A DNA stretch of 64,000 nt from Gracilaria domingensis (taxonomy: Eukaryota > Rhodophyta > Florideophyceae > Gracilariales > Gracilariaceae): assembly GCA_022539475.1 (NCBI GenBank), contig VCMS01000204.1:62001-126000 (forward strand), given 5' to 3'. Shown here piece by piece: positions 11,540-24,072 of this stretch (position 1 is the first letter of the stretch; every line of letters starts with the position of its first letter). Below the pieces are notes generated by a model. It saw only the letters and a program-made list of their open reading frames with translations, was not told the DNA's origin and searched no databases. Position numbers and translations under genes: made by a program.

Positions 11540-12096
11540 ATGGTCTACTACTGTACACATAAGAAGCGTGGGTGCCCCTTCGTTACTCGCCGAGGAGTCT
11601 CATCTCTTCAACAGCGTGTCAACCATCGCCCGTTTCGTCTGAAAGCAGCACTGGAAGACGACAATAGGCGGCCCATTCGGAGAAGCAAGCGTCTCAAGCT
11701 TTTCGCGCCCGCGGCCGCATCTTCCGAAACGGTCACTGCCCCTTGTCGCCTTCCCGAGCCTCCGGTGTCCGAGGACATCGTTGACCCCACTCCGTGCGCC
11801 CCTCTCATTCCGGACACTTCGCATTGTGTTTCTCCTTCCCCGGGTCCCGCGTCATTAGAGCGAGAACACGGAAGCAGTTCCCGCCCAATGCCTTCTGAGG
11901 AGGCCCTCGGTGATTTGCATGTGGATTATCTCACGGTTTGTCTGGCTTCAGTAGCTTCCAAACTTGGTCATCGTGAGGCAGACGAGCTAATTGGGCTACT
12001 TCGGGACCCGCGATTCTCGCAAAAGCGATTCAACGAGACCATAACAAGTTCCAAGCGCTGTACAGAACTGAAGAACGCCATTTTCGAACGATACGC
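11540..12096 (+). pseudogene. Plavaka-like (CACTA superfamily) transposase, N-terminal part, copy 1
   Basis: Starts at ATG 11540. The first 35 residues hold a Cys/His zinc-finger-like motif (CTHKKRGCPF, then LQQRVNHRP), followed by a basic cluster RRPIRRSKRLKL that could be a nuclear signal. A Pro/Ser-rich linker then leads to a conserved block (LTVCLASVASKLGHREADEL, then FNETITSSKRCTELK) that recurs in copy 2 near 55500-55650. The frame runs into element E3 at 12097 and resumes at 20870 in the same reading phase. The protein would bind and cut the transposon ends in the nucleus. The interrupted gene cannot make the normal product unless the insert is removed from the transcript. Confidence 0.8.
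12091..12096 (+). repeat. target site duplication of E3, left copy
   Basis: ATACGC stands directly left of E3, and the same six bases follow E3 at 20864-20869. This marks the insertion point inside the transposase gene. Confidence 0.85.
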
Positions 12097-13069
12097 GTGG
12101 GGCAAACTCGGAAGAGTGAAACCCAGCAGACTGTCCGAAGGTCCGCTCTCGTGAGAGATGGCAGACCAGTGACAGAGCCCTCTGTACCACCGTAACTCGG
12201 TTGTAAGGCCGAAGTGGCAACTGGCTATACCTACAGAGGTGCTAGGCCACGTCGTGAGGAAACGATGAGAAACTCCAGAGATGGGGTGGTATCGGCAATG
12301 ATGAAACACGACCAAGGACAGGTGTAGTCCCGAGAGGGAAAGCAACAGAAAACAACAACCAAACAACACCCACACGCGACGGGTAGGGCCTCCTCGGCAC
12401 TGTGCCCGGAGCGGGGCGAGATCCTCCAACGGTAATGCACGGGTTTCCGTAAACACGGCAAAACTCTATACAGAGTCGGATCACTTCGTAATCTAGTCCT
12501 ATACCTCCTCGGTACGACCCTCAGGTCCCGACGTCAACGACAGATGTTCCTCAAAGGTACCGAGAGGGTAGGACCACCGTAACCAGACGTGGCTATACTC
12601 GCGAGAGTGATAACCCACGTTGGCGGTTGCCGCCAGAGCCTCACTCGTGTAGAGTCCACTCAGGAGAGCGCTACTCGACAAAGAGTTCACTTAGAAGTGC
12701 TCGGGTTGACTTTACAAAGGTGCTCGCGACGACGAGGTCGAGCTCACCTAAGTAGGTCTAAACTAACTATGTACACGTGGTGCACACCCGCAGGGGTCCG
12801 TACACGTGGCTATCCCAGTGTCAGGCACCTCAGGTGCACTACCAATTGTCCCGTAATATGCACACACACGGTGGTGTAGTACACGCGTCCACCTAGGGGT
12901 ATTGGCCAGCAATGGCAACCCTGATTACAGGTAACTGTGGGAAAGCCATTCCAAAAGTAACCGCCAAAATTGGGTCCAACTCATAACTCTTCGAGTGCAT
13001 CCTCGTATCACTCCCCTGAGTATATGAGGCGCATCATCCTGATAACCACGCAAATTGCGTTTCTCTACA
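12097..13069 (-). repeat. E3 3' LTR
   Basis: 973 bp, nearly identical to 19891-20863. On the element strand it begins TGTAGAG and ends GCCCCAC. A purine-rich tract (plus strand TCTCCCCTTCCTTAG, 13070-13084) adjoins its start. Confidence 0.93.
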
Positions 13070-13148
13070 TCTCCCCTTCCTTAGAGCCGAGAACGACTTC
13101 GAGGCTGAAGTTTTTCGCGAAACGCAAGTACGTAAATACGTCACAGTC

Positions 13149-13883
13149 ATGAACGGTACCAACTCCTCTGTTTTTATACCTCGCAAGCGCGATACACACT
13201 CAAGCGAACAGAGTATTCAAGTATCCGAACTCGATCACAGTACATCATCTGTCATTCCGATGAACCCGAATCGGTTTCCTCATCACCCGACGGGTCAGGC
13301 GAGCGCGTCGAACTACCCTCAGCCGGGTCCTGCGACGGCTCCACTGCCTCAGTCTCAACCGATGGTCCCGGTGAACGTTCCGTTATGGAATTCAGCGCAA
13401 GCGATGCCGCTGATGGCGAACCAAGCTGGTTGGATATCGAGGGAATCTCTCGCAGTACGCGATCCACTCCGTGATGGGTTTGCGTTCAGCCGTGCACCGT
13501 GGTTTCATCCGGTAGCTGTTAACGATGACACTCTCCTGGAGTCGTATGCCGAAAACGGCTTCCTACCGGGCGGTCTGCCGTTAGCGGTAGTGCAATCCCC
13601 GGAATGGAAAGTTCGTATAGCGATTGACCCGATGCTCTTCCGGTACGATACCCGCGAGGGTGAGAACCTGAACACCGCGCGCGCGGAACACGCGAAGTTG
13701 GCGTACAAGAGACTCAGTCGAGTGCATCTCGAGCACCTGGTTCCACCGTCATATGGGTTCGATACTCCGTTCTACCGTACTTTCGGTGAAGTCGGATATG
13801 GAGACAATTTGGCGGCGTTCCTTCTCCGGATTATAGTATTCTTTGCGGAGAAATACCATATCGTCTGGTTTGACCTTTGGTAA
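13149..13883 (+). mobile_element. antisense reading frame at the 3' end of E3
   Basis: Open frame on the strand opposite to E3. The first 100 residues are rich in Pro, Gln, Ser and Asn. The following part is better balanced (RAPWFHPVAVNDDTLLESYA, then EWKVRIAIDPMLFRY) and looks like a folded protein. Beyond about 13800 it merely mirrors the end of pol. I recognise no family. E1 and E2 have antisense frames at the same place. Confidence 0.45.
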
Positions 13884-16800
13884 TGGGGTCTTAACCTTCG
13901 CATCGAAGTTGCGCTTATAAGCGGCCTGCGCCTTATCCATCGCTGTGCGAGCGACCGGTACCATTTTGGTTAACCAATCCTTCCAAGCGTTCCTGTATAA
14001 CCCAACAGACGGGTACGTAGAAAGCGTTTCTTGAGCGTCGATTGCAACCGATGGCGGTAGTCTTGACAATACCAACTCAAAAGGTGCTAGCTTCGTTACC
14101 CGGTGGCCTTGGGTGTTGTACGCATACGTAATAGCGTCCGTATACAAATCCCAATCGTTAGGATGATCTGCCACATAAGATCTTAATGCATTTAGCATGG
14201 TACGGTTAAATCGTTCGACCTGACCATTTGTTTGGGGGTGGTAGGTGGTCGTAAATAGATTCTTGGCACTCAAGATCCGACAGACATCCTGAAAAAACTT
14301 CGACGTGAACTTTGAACCGTTATCTGATAATAGATGAACCGGTGGAGCGTACAAAAACACCCAGTGGGTCACAAAAGCTTGTGCAACCACGGTGGCCGTA
14401 ATCCGTTTCAGCGGGACTGTCCGTACCAACTTAGAGAACCGATCGGTGATAACCAGAAGGTATCGATTACCTCTTGCGGTTCTGATCAATTCACCTAAGA
14501 TATCGATAGCGATAAGCTCCAAAGGAGACCGTGCTGGGAACAGCGTTAACTTCTTCGAGTACTTACGAAGTTTCACGTTATTCTTAGCGCACTCGGTGCA
14601 AGAGCGTCGTACTGCGTAGCAGTCCAATGCCATTGACGGCCAGTAAAAATCCCTACGCAGGGTCAAGTATAGTTTTCGACCTCCTGGGTGGGCTCCTACC
14701 TTCACATAGTGTGTCATGACCAACACACGGTTTTGCAGCGAGTATGGGACCACAATTTGGGTATACGCTTCGACCAACCTAACCAGGTACCCCCGATCGT
14801 TAACCTGAAAAGGTATACGATCTCCTCCATTGAGACGAGCGCGAATTCGCGTACAAAACTCATCCGTTTGCTGTTCTCGGGTCATCTCCTCGGAAGTGAT
14901 GGGTATAAAAGATCCAGTCAAGGGATCCAACTTCTCAGAAGTGAGCAGGATGTCTTCACAGATGTCATCCGACAAAGATTCGACCCAACCTGCTTGTTCT
15001 TCCACCATAAAGCATGGTATGTCCAGATCGTCAACTGGTGCCGCTTCTGCATTTGTTCCCAAGCGGGAGAGTGCATCTGCCTGCAGATTCAACGTTCCTT
15101 TTTTGTACGTAACTGTGAAATCGAACTCCGATAACCTCAAGCGCCAACGCATCAAGCGTCCTGATGCTTCCGAGATTTCCATGAGCCATCGGAGAGATGA
15201 GTGGTTCGTATGTACCGTAAAATGGTTGCCCATAAGATATGGCCTCAGTGTAGTTAGAACCCATACAACGGCTAAGCACTCTTTCTCCGAAACTGAGTAG
15301 TTACGTTCGTGTACGTTCAAGGATCGCGACCAATATCCAATTGGATGTCTCACGCCGTCTTCCGTGACCTGAAACAGGGCGCAACCAACCTGGTGTGCAC
15401 TGGCGTCAGTGTCTACTTCGAATGGAAGTCCTAGCTTAGGCAAAGCCAAGATTGGCGGTGACGTTACTGCGTCAATTAATGCCGAAAAGGCAGACGCTTC
15501 CGCGTCGCCTAGGGGTTCCAGTCGAACTGGTTGACCTTTCGTCAAAAAGTGGTTAAGAGGGGTCGCAATATCTGCGAAGTTCGGGACAAAACGCCGATAT
15601 ACATTACAAAGACCCAGAAAACTGCGGAGTTCTGTTTGTGTCGTAGGGTTTTTCGCTTCCTTCAGCGACTTCACGCGAACTGCGTCAACTGAGAGCTGTC
15701 CAGGTCGAGTGATATGCCCTAGGTATTTGACAGAATCTGTGAAGAACTCGCACTTCTTGAGTTTCAGCGTAATGCCCGCGTCCCTGAGGACTCTCATGAC
15801 GTCCCGGACGTGCGTTAAGTGGTCATCAAGGTTATCGGAGAACACGATGATATCGTCAAGATACACCAAGCAGGTCTTCCACTTGAATCGAGCCAAGAGG
15901 ATATCGATAGCACGTTGAAACGTAGCCGGTGCGTTGGTTAATCCGAACGGCATTCGTTTAAACCGGTACAAACCTTGGTGGCACACAAAAGCAGTTTTGT
16001 CCTTATCCTTTTCACGGATCGGAACTTGCCAGTATCCCCAATTGGCATCCAAGGCGGTGAACACTGTAGCACTCCCAAGCGAGTCAATGTATTCGTCCAT
16101 CCTGGGTATAGGATAAACGTCTTTGACGGTGACCGAATTTAGACGACGGTAATCAATACAGAATCGCCATGATCCGTCCGCTTTTGGAACTAGCACCACG
16201 GGTGAGGCCCAAGCGGATTGAGCCGCCTCTATGACGCCAGCGCGTAACATCTTCTCAACCTGAGATTGCTCTTCTTCCCTAGCTTTGGGACCAGCCCGGT
16301 ATGGGTGTTGGGAAATGGGGCTAGTACCTGGAAGTGGGTCAATACGGTGTTCCGTGATTCCAATTGTCCCGAGGGATCCATCCCACATGGGTGTGAACTC
16401 CCTCAACATTTCTCTTAGCTTACCTCTATGAGATTCAGGTACATGATCAAAATTCAACTGTTCCAGTTCCTTGACAGGGTCTGTATTTTCCGTTCCTGGT
16501 GGCAACGCTTTACCCTCGGTGGGTGCCAGCGATTCGGTGACTTCGCTCGCCGGGGTAACCGATGCGGTAAAAGCGGTTTCCGCTGATCCCTCCCCCTCCT
16601 TAGCATCGGTTATACCGAGAACATCCGCAACGGGTATCTTCGTCGGTACGATAGCAGCAGGGTGTGGGAGAGTGGTACCAAGGATTTGGTTTTTAGCTAA
16701 CCACTGTCGGGTTGTGCCAAAGTTGGCGACCAAAACTCTGAATGGTTTGTCGGGTTCCACCGAGATTACTCCGTTCGCCAAAGCGAGTTGCTTCTGATCA

Positions 16801-17531
16801 TACAATGATGGCAATGGTTGTACCACACGTAGACCAGACTGCTTAGTAGTTATGGTGACCCAAACTTGGGATTGCGCAGGGATTGCGATGGCATGAGCCA
16901 CATGGAGCTTAGATGATACCGGGTCGACGGTTGGAACTTCCTGTGCAGCAGGGAGCGGGACGCGCTTGCGTGTAGCTCTCTTTAGCGGTTTCCTTACAAT
17001 CGGTATTTCGGAACCATCATCCATGGTAACAACTCGAGCTCGAGGTCGAATCGCTTCAACAAAACGATCACAAAAGTCACAACCGAGTATCACCGGTGCG
17101 GCAATGCTTTTGCAAACCATGAAATCCACTTTAACCATACAGGTTCCTAATCGTACCATGAGAGGTATGTACCCAAGAGTACGCAACGGGTTATTGTTGG
17201 CATCCGCGATGTCCAAACCTGGGCCATGACGAATTTCATCCCGTAGCGAGGGTGGCACCAACTCAAGGTGAATCAGGTTCGGTGCAGCTCCTGTATCCAA
17301 CACAGACAACTGTCGAACCATGAACTGGTTAGACAAGCCAAGATCGGCATAAACTTTGTAGTTTCTCTTGGCCATCACAAGAACTCTTTCCGAAATACGG
17401 AGATTACGGGACCGTATCCACGGACAGCGTAGAACCGAAAGGTGTTCTGAGCTCACGTCAGTTGTAGCCGCTATCCTTGAAAGGATTCTAACAGCTGGGG
17501 AGCGAAGCTGTGACGCCTCGGGCGCCTTCAA
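13749..17531 (-). mobile_element. E3 pol: protease, RT, RNase H, integrase
   Basis: A long open frame with all gypsy enzymes in order. Aspartic protease DTGAAPN is near residue 80, RT motifs FCIDYRRLN near 455 and YLDDIIVFS near 557, and RNase H EVDTDAS near 703. The integrase has an HHCC zinc region near 940-985, then a catalytic core with AIDILGE, SDNGSKF and NGQVERF. No chromodomain is visible. Pol lies in a different frame from gag, so the family probably uses programmed frameshifting or re-initiation. Confidence 0.92.
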
Positions 17532-17575
17532 CTTTGGCTCGGAAGGCGCCCCTCCCGTAGGGGAAACTCCCGAAG

Positions 17576-19714
17576 TCAGTTTTTCTGAACGGGGCTCACC
17601 GAATTCGGTGCGTGAACTCCGTTCGGGGGGCCTAACTGAACCCTATGCGTGGGTACTTCGCCTTGAACCTGGTTCGAAGGTTCCTGTGCCGGAACGGAGG
17701 GCTGAGCATAAACCGGAACCGGTAATCCCAGTTCAGCTCTGGCCTTATCATATTCCTTTCGTGGAACAGATTCCTTTTCCTCGGGCGTGAGGGCGTCGTA
17801 ATACGCAATAATTTTCGGCCTGTGCGACGGCGGAAATACGCACTGCGTCGATACGTGACCTGGAAGGTAGCACTGGTAACATATGACCGAGGCCGGTTTG
17901 TCGCGAGGGCGATTGTCCACTCGACGTTGTGGTTCTGTGTCCTTCCACCCTGGACGGTTCAGACGCGACGAATTGTTCGCGTAAGGCAGCGAGGCTGCAG
18001 GCACCCGGACACCTTGGGCATACAATGCGGGGTCTTCTTCCGTGCTCGGAATCGAGGTTGACGGCAGGTCCGTAGATCCGTAAGAATCGGGGTTACTTCC
18101 GATGAAGTGGACGTTATCAGCATCACCGACAGCGGTTTCACGTCGCAAAACCGACATCGATCGTGACGAACTCTCCGCGAGTAGCGCTTTCGAGCGGCGC
18201 TGCCCCGGGTTGCGGGCTCGATACGTCTCTCCTTCCGCCTGGGCGTAATTAACCAACTCTAGGTACGTCATTCGGCGTTTTTCCTCGCGTCGGCGAGCGA
18301 CCAACGACCGAATGGTGGGGTCCAAACCATCAACAAACATGGTACACCGCTCCTGTGCGGAATACACATTACCACATCGGTGAAACGCTTTGGTCAACCC
18401 CGTTGAATAAACCGTTTCAGATTCTCCACTCTTCTGTCTAGTGTCGCGAACAGCAAGAGTAGCGCTGTAAATCGCGTTGGAAGTCGCGTACGACCTGAGA
18501 AGGTAGTTCACGGCTTCCGGCCAACACATGACTCCTCCTTCCGAGGCTCTCGAGGTTCCTCGAACTGAGTTGTACTGATCTTCCGCAGTCCCTGTTAGGA
18601 AGTACGGCAGTGCCACATATGCCTGTGCTTCACTCATACCGAGTATATCGGCCTCCTGGACGAACCTGGCAAGGAAATCCAAGATAAGGATAGGATCTGT
18701 CCCCGAGAACTTCCTTGTTTCAAGGGTAACATTCAACCTTCGAATGTAGTCCTTCACCTTACCGGTTCCTCGCGAGGAGCGATTCGAAGTAACATCTTCC
18801 AACCGATAATAGCGGTACGACAACAGCTTTGTGTAGAGCGGGTCCGTCGGCTTTAACTCTTTGAGTCCCAAGTGGCGCCGTCCTTTCACGCGTGATCTCA
18901 TCACTGCCTGAGTAGACTGCGTCGCTTTCGACCGTGTCGAACGTGACCTATGACGGTTGTCATCACTATCAGATGAATCTGACGAACTGTCTTCAGTCAT
19001 GCCGCTCGAGTCAGAGCGCGATGAATCCGAATCATAGTGAACTCGTTTTGGGTGTCGACGTTTCTGCTTCACCGAACGATGGTCTTCATCCGCAGATGGA
19101 TTTCCTTGAGGAACCTGTGCGTCCACAGCTTCATCCATACGGATTGTATCCTCCAGCGTTTCCAAGCGCGAACGAATTCGACCGATATCGGTGCGCATTT
19201 CCTCGACAAATGCCCGGTACTCCGTGACGAAGACGTCTGGGGTACCCAGATTTTCCATAATGGAATTCACGTCCCTTCTCAGAAGACATAAGTCTCCTGA
19301 GACATCCCTCACCTGGGCATTATCAACCTGCGTCCTCAACGAGGTAACATCCTGTAGGAGTTCCACGTGAGCAGCGTGATTAATATCCAAGCGGGATTCC
19401 AACCTAGCCAACTCGGCTACGGTAGCAGCCTTAGGATTACCCATGGATGGTGTCTCAACGACGGGTTGAGCAGAACCCACATTTCCCTTGGGTGCTTCCG
19501 TAAGTCTACGGGTTCTCCGGGGGCGGGGTACGACCTCAAGAGGTTGCGCCTCATCTGGGATAGACCGGGACGTCGGTGCAACGGGTGGAACCGCAGCTGA
19601 CGACCGCGCGGAACCAGCTCGAGAACTTCGAGGCGGTTGCGGCATACTGAAAACCAGTAAGCAATCTGATCCAGATGATCCAGTTAAACTCGTACACGAG
19701 TCTCCAAAGAACAA
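17576..19714 (-). mobile_element. E3 gag
   Basis: Open frame of up to 712 codons. A likelier start is the MPQPPRSSRAG methionine near 19645. It has a coiled-coil-like stretch in the first third, a Ser/Asp-rich linker, a capsid-like core beginning KGRRHLGLKELKP, and a CCHC zinc knuckle CYQCYLPGHVSTQC near 17870. The E1 gag region matches it throughout. Confidence 0.88.
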
Positions 19715-19865
19715 GAAAAGTCAATAAACCTTCTCGGTAAACCACCACGTCAGCGGTTCAAGTTCAAAAGTTGTCAACCTCCAAAACTCTAAAGAGTCCC
19801 CTGATCGTTGTCAGAAAACGGTGATCCGTCAACAATCAAGTCAATTCCACGACAGTGACCTAAAA

Positions 19866-19888
19866 CGGTTCTATGTCGGGAGACCACT
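19866..19888 (-). promoter_or_regulatory. E3 primer-binding-like site
   Basis: On the element strand this reads TGGTCTCCCGACATAGAACC, starting 3 bases after the 5' LTR. It matches E2 at 28064 except for one base, which supports a shared tRNA primer. Confidence 0.6.
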
Positions 19889-19890
19889 TT

Positions 19891-20863
19891 GTGGGGCAAA
19901 CTCGGAAGAGTGAAACCCAGCAGACTGTCCGAAGGTCCGCTCTCGTGAGAGATGGCAGACCAGTGACAGAGCCCTCTGTACCACCGTAACTCGGTTGTAA
20001 GGCCGAAGTGGCAACTGGCTATACCTGCAGAGGTGCTAGGCCACGTCGTGAGGAAACGATGAGAAACTCCAGAGATGGGGTGGTATCGGCAACGATGAAA
20101 CACGACCAACGACAGGTGTAGTCCCGAGAGGGAAAGCAACAGAAAACAACAACCAAACAACACCCACACGCGACGGGTAGGGCCTCCTCGGCACTGTGCC
20201 CGGAGCGGGGCGAGATCCTCCAACGGTAATGCACGGGTTTCCGTAAACACGGCAAAACTCTATACAGAGTCGGATCACTTCGTAATCTAGTCCTATACCT
20301 CCTCGGTACGACCCTCAGGTCCCGACGTCAACGACAGATGTTCCTCAAAGGTACCGAGAGGGTAGGACCACCGTAACCAGACGTGGCTATACTCGCGAGA
20401 GTGATAACCCACGTTGGCGGTTGCCGCCAGAGCCTCACTCGTGTAGAGTCCACTCAGGAGAGCGCTACTCGACAAAGAGTTCACTTAGAAGTGCTCGGGT
20501 TGACTTTACAAAGGTGCTCGCGACGACGAGGTCGAGCTCACCTAAGTAGGTCTAAACTAACTATGTACACGTGGTGCACACCCGCAGGGGTCCGTACACG
20601 TGGCTATCCCAGTGTCAGGCACCTCAGGTGCACTACCAATTGTCCCGTAATATGCACACACACGGTGGTGTAGTACACGCGTCCACCTAGGGGTATTGGC
20701 CAGCAATGGCAACCCTGATTACAGGTAACTGTGGGAAAGCCATTCCAAAAGTAACCGCCAAAATTGGGTCCAACTCATAACTCTTCGAGTGCATTCTCGT
20801 ATCACTCCCCTGAGTATATGAGGCGCATCGTCCTGATAACCACGAAAATTGCGTTGCTCTACA
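19891..20863 (-). repeat. E3 5' LTR
   Basis: 973 bp, aligned to 12097-13069 with 7 differences. It is followed by the target duplication ATACGC at 20864-20869. Confidence 0.93.
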
Positions 20864-20869
20864 ATACGC

Positions 20870-23407
20870 CTCAAAAGACGGTTTCAATCGAAGAACCGTC
20901 TCGCCAGAAGGATGTAAGTTCAGCGCCACCCTCTACACGAGAGACCCCGTTCAGACACTTGTGAAACAGCTCCAGTTGGCTAACAACGAAAACACATTCT
21001 TCCACCCTATACCTCAGACCCACTCCACCAAAATATCTCAACCCATGTCCGGCTCTCTCGCAAGAGACGCCACCTCAAAACTTAAGGAAATGGTAATGGG
21101 CTCTTTGGATAGTAGAATAGTGTGGTATTCCCAAGAAATAAGTTACAGTGAATCTTTCGTAGGTCTTCTGCAGGTATACACCGATAAGTCTTCAACAACT
21201 CTAAAGCAAACATCGGTTACCGCCTATCCTCTTCACCTCATATTTCTCAACTTCTCCGACGATCTACGCCGTAAGTGCATCCGTGATGACCTCACAGTAG
21301 TGGCATACTTCCCTACTACACTGATCGAGGTTTCCGCATCTGAAGCAGACGCAATGCCATTCGTTTCTAGCAAGTCTCTACGCGAGTCCAGGATGCAAAT
21401 CCTTCAAGAATCTCTTCGTCAAGTCCTGGAGCCCATTCTAAATCTCACGCAGAAAGGTTTTCAGTTCATCGGCGAAGAAAAACGAAGTCGAGTGTGCCAT
21501 CCTCTGCTTGCAAGTTATTGTGCGGATATTTCTGAGGCTAAGAACATTCTGTCCATTCTTCATGGGACCAAAACGGAAAGCCCGTGTCATAGATGCAAAG
21601 CCCCTCGCTCATCTTTATGCAGTTCTATTCCCACCTCATTCAACGGACGTTCTCAAAAGCACACGAAAAGCATCCGAAAGACATACACAGCTATCTTGCA
21701 ACATGCACAAAAAGACGAGGCGGAAAGACGTCCACGTCGTGCGAGGGAGAGGAGATCTCAAGCGGATACTCTGATGCGTTCAAATTCCATATCTCTGATT
21801 CCTTCGTTCCTCGAAACTTCCGTAAGCCTTGGAATGATCCCGGGATTGTCTCCATACAGTCTGTTCTCATTCGAACCATTACACAACTTGCATCTCGGCA
21901 TCTCAAAGTTGATAAAAACGGCCACAATCGAGAGACTGCACTCAGACACCCTGTGCACCACAATAGGAACATCTGCATCGCGTTCATTTCGAACGATACG
22001 CACCCAACTCCTCAACCATGCAAACGCATTTCTAGCTGCCATAGAACGCGATTCTCCTGCCAAAGGTTTACATGTCGATTTCTCCACGCAGGACAAAGGC
22101 AAATCTTTGAATGGTATCTTCACGAAAGACGGTCTCCGTGGAATGCTGGAGGCCAAAAACTACAAAGCACTTTACATAGTCTTTCCCTTCATACGAGCAT
22201 TCTTTGACATATGCTGTGGAGAACAGGACGTTGCCCCAATCACAACCGTTTTCTTTCAGTACTCGGACTTGCTCTCGACCTTATTCAGATACAATCGTGA
22301 CCCGCATTGGACTGAAAGCTCTCTCCTGTGTCTTAGTTCGGAGATTGAAACCTTCAAGCGTTCCGCAACAAAGACTCTGGCGGATTTTCATCCCTCCAGA
22401 CTGGGAACTCTGAAGTTTCATCTTCTCGATCATCTCGTGGACGATATTCGCCGTCTGGGAAGTATCAAGTACTACGACGCAGGCATATACAAACATGCAC
22501 ACCTGCTATTAAGAGACACTACAAAACGACGTCCAGAAGAACAGCAACGGCTGTGGAGGAGACTATTCGCTCCATCGAGCACGGACATGTTAGAAAGCAA
22601 TGGAATGGCAATACTACCGTTTACCAGGAACTTCCACACAGCTTCCTCGATTTGCAATGAGAGGGCGTTCTTTCACTTTACGAGCTCTTCAACATCGTGT
22701 TTCAAGTATGTCCAGTTCAAAAACATGGACTGCTGTTAGAGAGATGTTCTCAAGTACGGACACAAGGTCGATTCTTGACCAAATTGGTGAACAGGCCCTT
22801 CCTCCTTCCTCAGTCTCGTGAAAGAAACACTGGATGAGCACTCTATTACATACTTCCCAGAAAAGACAAGGATAACTCTGGTGAATTTGGCCCTCGTGAA
22901 AGGCGGTTTCGTTCCGACTCTTGAACACTTCGATTCGTCTTCTAAGGCACTTAAGCTGGGACGACCCAAATCCCCCATCATCCAACGATTCTTCGCTTCT
23001 CCAGCATTTGATCCCAGTAGAAAGCCAAATTTTTCCACAGTATTGGTAAGCGGAGAAGATTCAGAGACTTGGGTTGCCCAGGTAGTCGCTCTGATTCGAA
23101 CGTCTCTCCTTGATTCTGCACTTCCGGCACCAGAGGTGGCATTCGTCCGGTATCTCGAGGTTTTACCCCCGCAACAAACATCGACCACATATTGAAATGC
23201 ATATGTTTACAATGGGCTAAAAACGATGAAAAGGACCACGCTCTTCCGTTCCCTCGTCATTCCAAAGCGGAGACTATCGTAGAGTTACCTCCTTGGTACG
23301 GGATGGTTCCGGCTTCTGCAATACAGAGAACTGTCCATGTTGTTCGATCAAACTACCCTGCTCCACCTTTTTGTCCTCCACTTCAATGGTTTCAACACCG
23401 ATTCTAA
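20870..23407 (+). pseudogene. Plavaka-like (CACTA superfamily) transposase, C-terminal part, copy 1
   Basis: Continues the frame broken at 12096 (the residues YASKDGF follow the site). Hallmarks of the Plavaka group are visible: an Asp in YTDKSSTTLKQ near 21180 followed by AYPLHL and NFSDDLRRK, LLASYCADISEAK near 21510, a CHRC zinc pair at 21585-21596, PLHNLHLGISKL near 21880, and HLLDHLVDDIRRLG with a later HAHLLLRDTTKRR near 22420-22530. The frame is open to 22739. Similarity to the family's C-terminus then goes on in shifted frames at about 22600-22820, 22818-23195 and 23192-23407, so two or three frameshifts are present. The usual role is cut-and-paste transposition. This copy is inactive as it stands. 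Confidence 0.82.
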
Positions 23408-23469
23408 ATCAATCGATTCTATCATGATTCAGATGAAGGACCAACTGAGCACGTTGATTTTGTACAGCC

Positions 23470-23793
23470 TTAAACATTAAGGGCTCCATCCTCTACATGT
23501 TCACCTTGTGGTGCCTTTTTTTGTGATCCTGCGCTACTTCCGAAATCGTTCATGTCCATTTCCTTGAACTCCATATCCCCTTTCTCGCATTCACCAACGA
23601 AACAATCGCTAATAGAACCCAACCTTCGGCTCACACTGTCAATAAAAAATTGTTCTTTCACAGTGAGGTAAAGTCTTCCGTTCGACGGCATTCGATATCC
23701 AAATGTAGCCTCTCTCATGTCATTACCAAGAACCTTAGTCCAATCTTCCGTTGTCGTTCCAAAATTATGAAAATCGCTGGAATTGGTCCTCAA
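23470..23793 (-). pseudogene. accessory gene of the Plavaka-like transposon, 3' fragment, copy 1
   Basis: A 107-codon frame convergent with the transposase. It contains GYRMPSNGRLYLTVKEQ and RRLGSISDCFVGECEKGDME. A clear relative lies on the plus strand of copy 2 at about 52850-53060 (GIRMPSSEKFVLVLKD, then GRLGPFLDCFIAECEEQDMK). Both copies therefore carry a second gene tail-to-tail with the transposase. The N-terminal two thirds are missing here. The function is unknown. Confidence 0.6.
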
Positions 23794-24072
23794 GACACGT
23801 TGCCTAACTGCCTAGCATCCCCCAGAACATTCTTTAAACACAGAGGTAGCAGTTAGGCAAACTTCTTTGTAAACAGTTTCTGTCTCTGGCCACCCCTTGA
23901 CAGATCCGTACTTAGAAGGCTCACAACCGTCAACACCCAAGCGTGCAAACGTGCGAGCAACAGGAGCTATTGCAAAGGTCACGTATTGTGCTAGTAGTCG
24001 CGGACCAAGTGGGTGTGACGCGCTAGTTTTCTCTAGTTTGATATATGTGCACGGCGTGTGCAACGAAATCAA
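23794..24072. other. intergenic stretch, no gene seen
   Basis: Nothing recognised between the accessory-gene fragment and the foldback repeats. Short open frames here have no visible motif. Confidence 0.4.

Larger units (their letters stand above)
12097..20863 (-). mobile_element. Ty3/gypsy LTR retrotransposon E3, inserted in a transposase gene
   Basis: Reads right to left. It is bounded by 973-bp LTRs and a 6-bp target duplication. From its own 5' end: LTR, primer-binding-like site (19866-19888), gag (17576-19714), pol (13749-17531), an antisense frame (13149-13883), purine tract and 3' LTR. The two LTRs differ at 7 of 973 bases by my count, so the insertion is young. Gag and pol are each open over long stretches. 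The 3' part appears incomplete compared with its relatives, so I regard the copy as broken at one or two places. Confidence 0.95.

Noticed and set aside
12240-12490. Several 75-160 codon minus-strand frames in the E3 LTRs
   Set aside because: They recur identically in both LTRs because the LTRs are identical; no domain seen.
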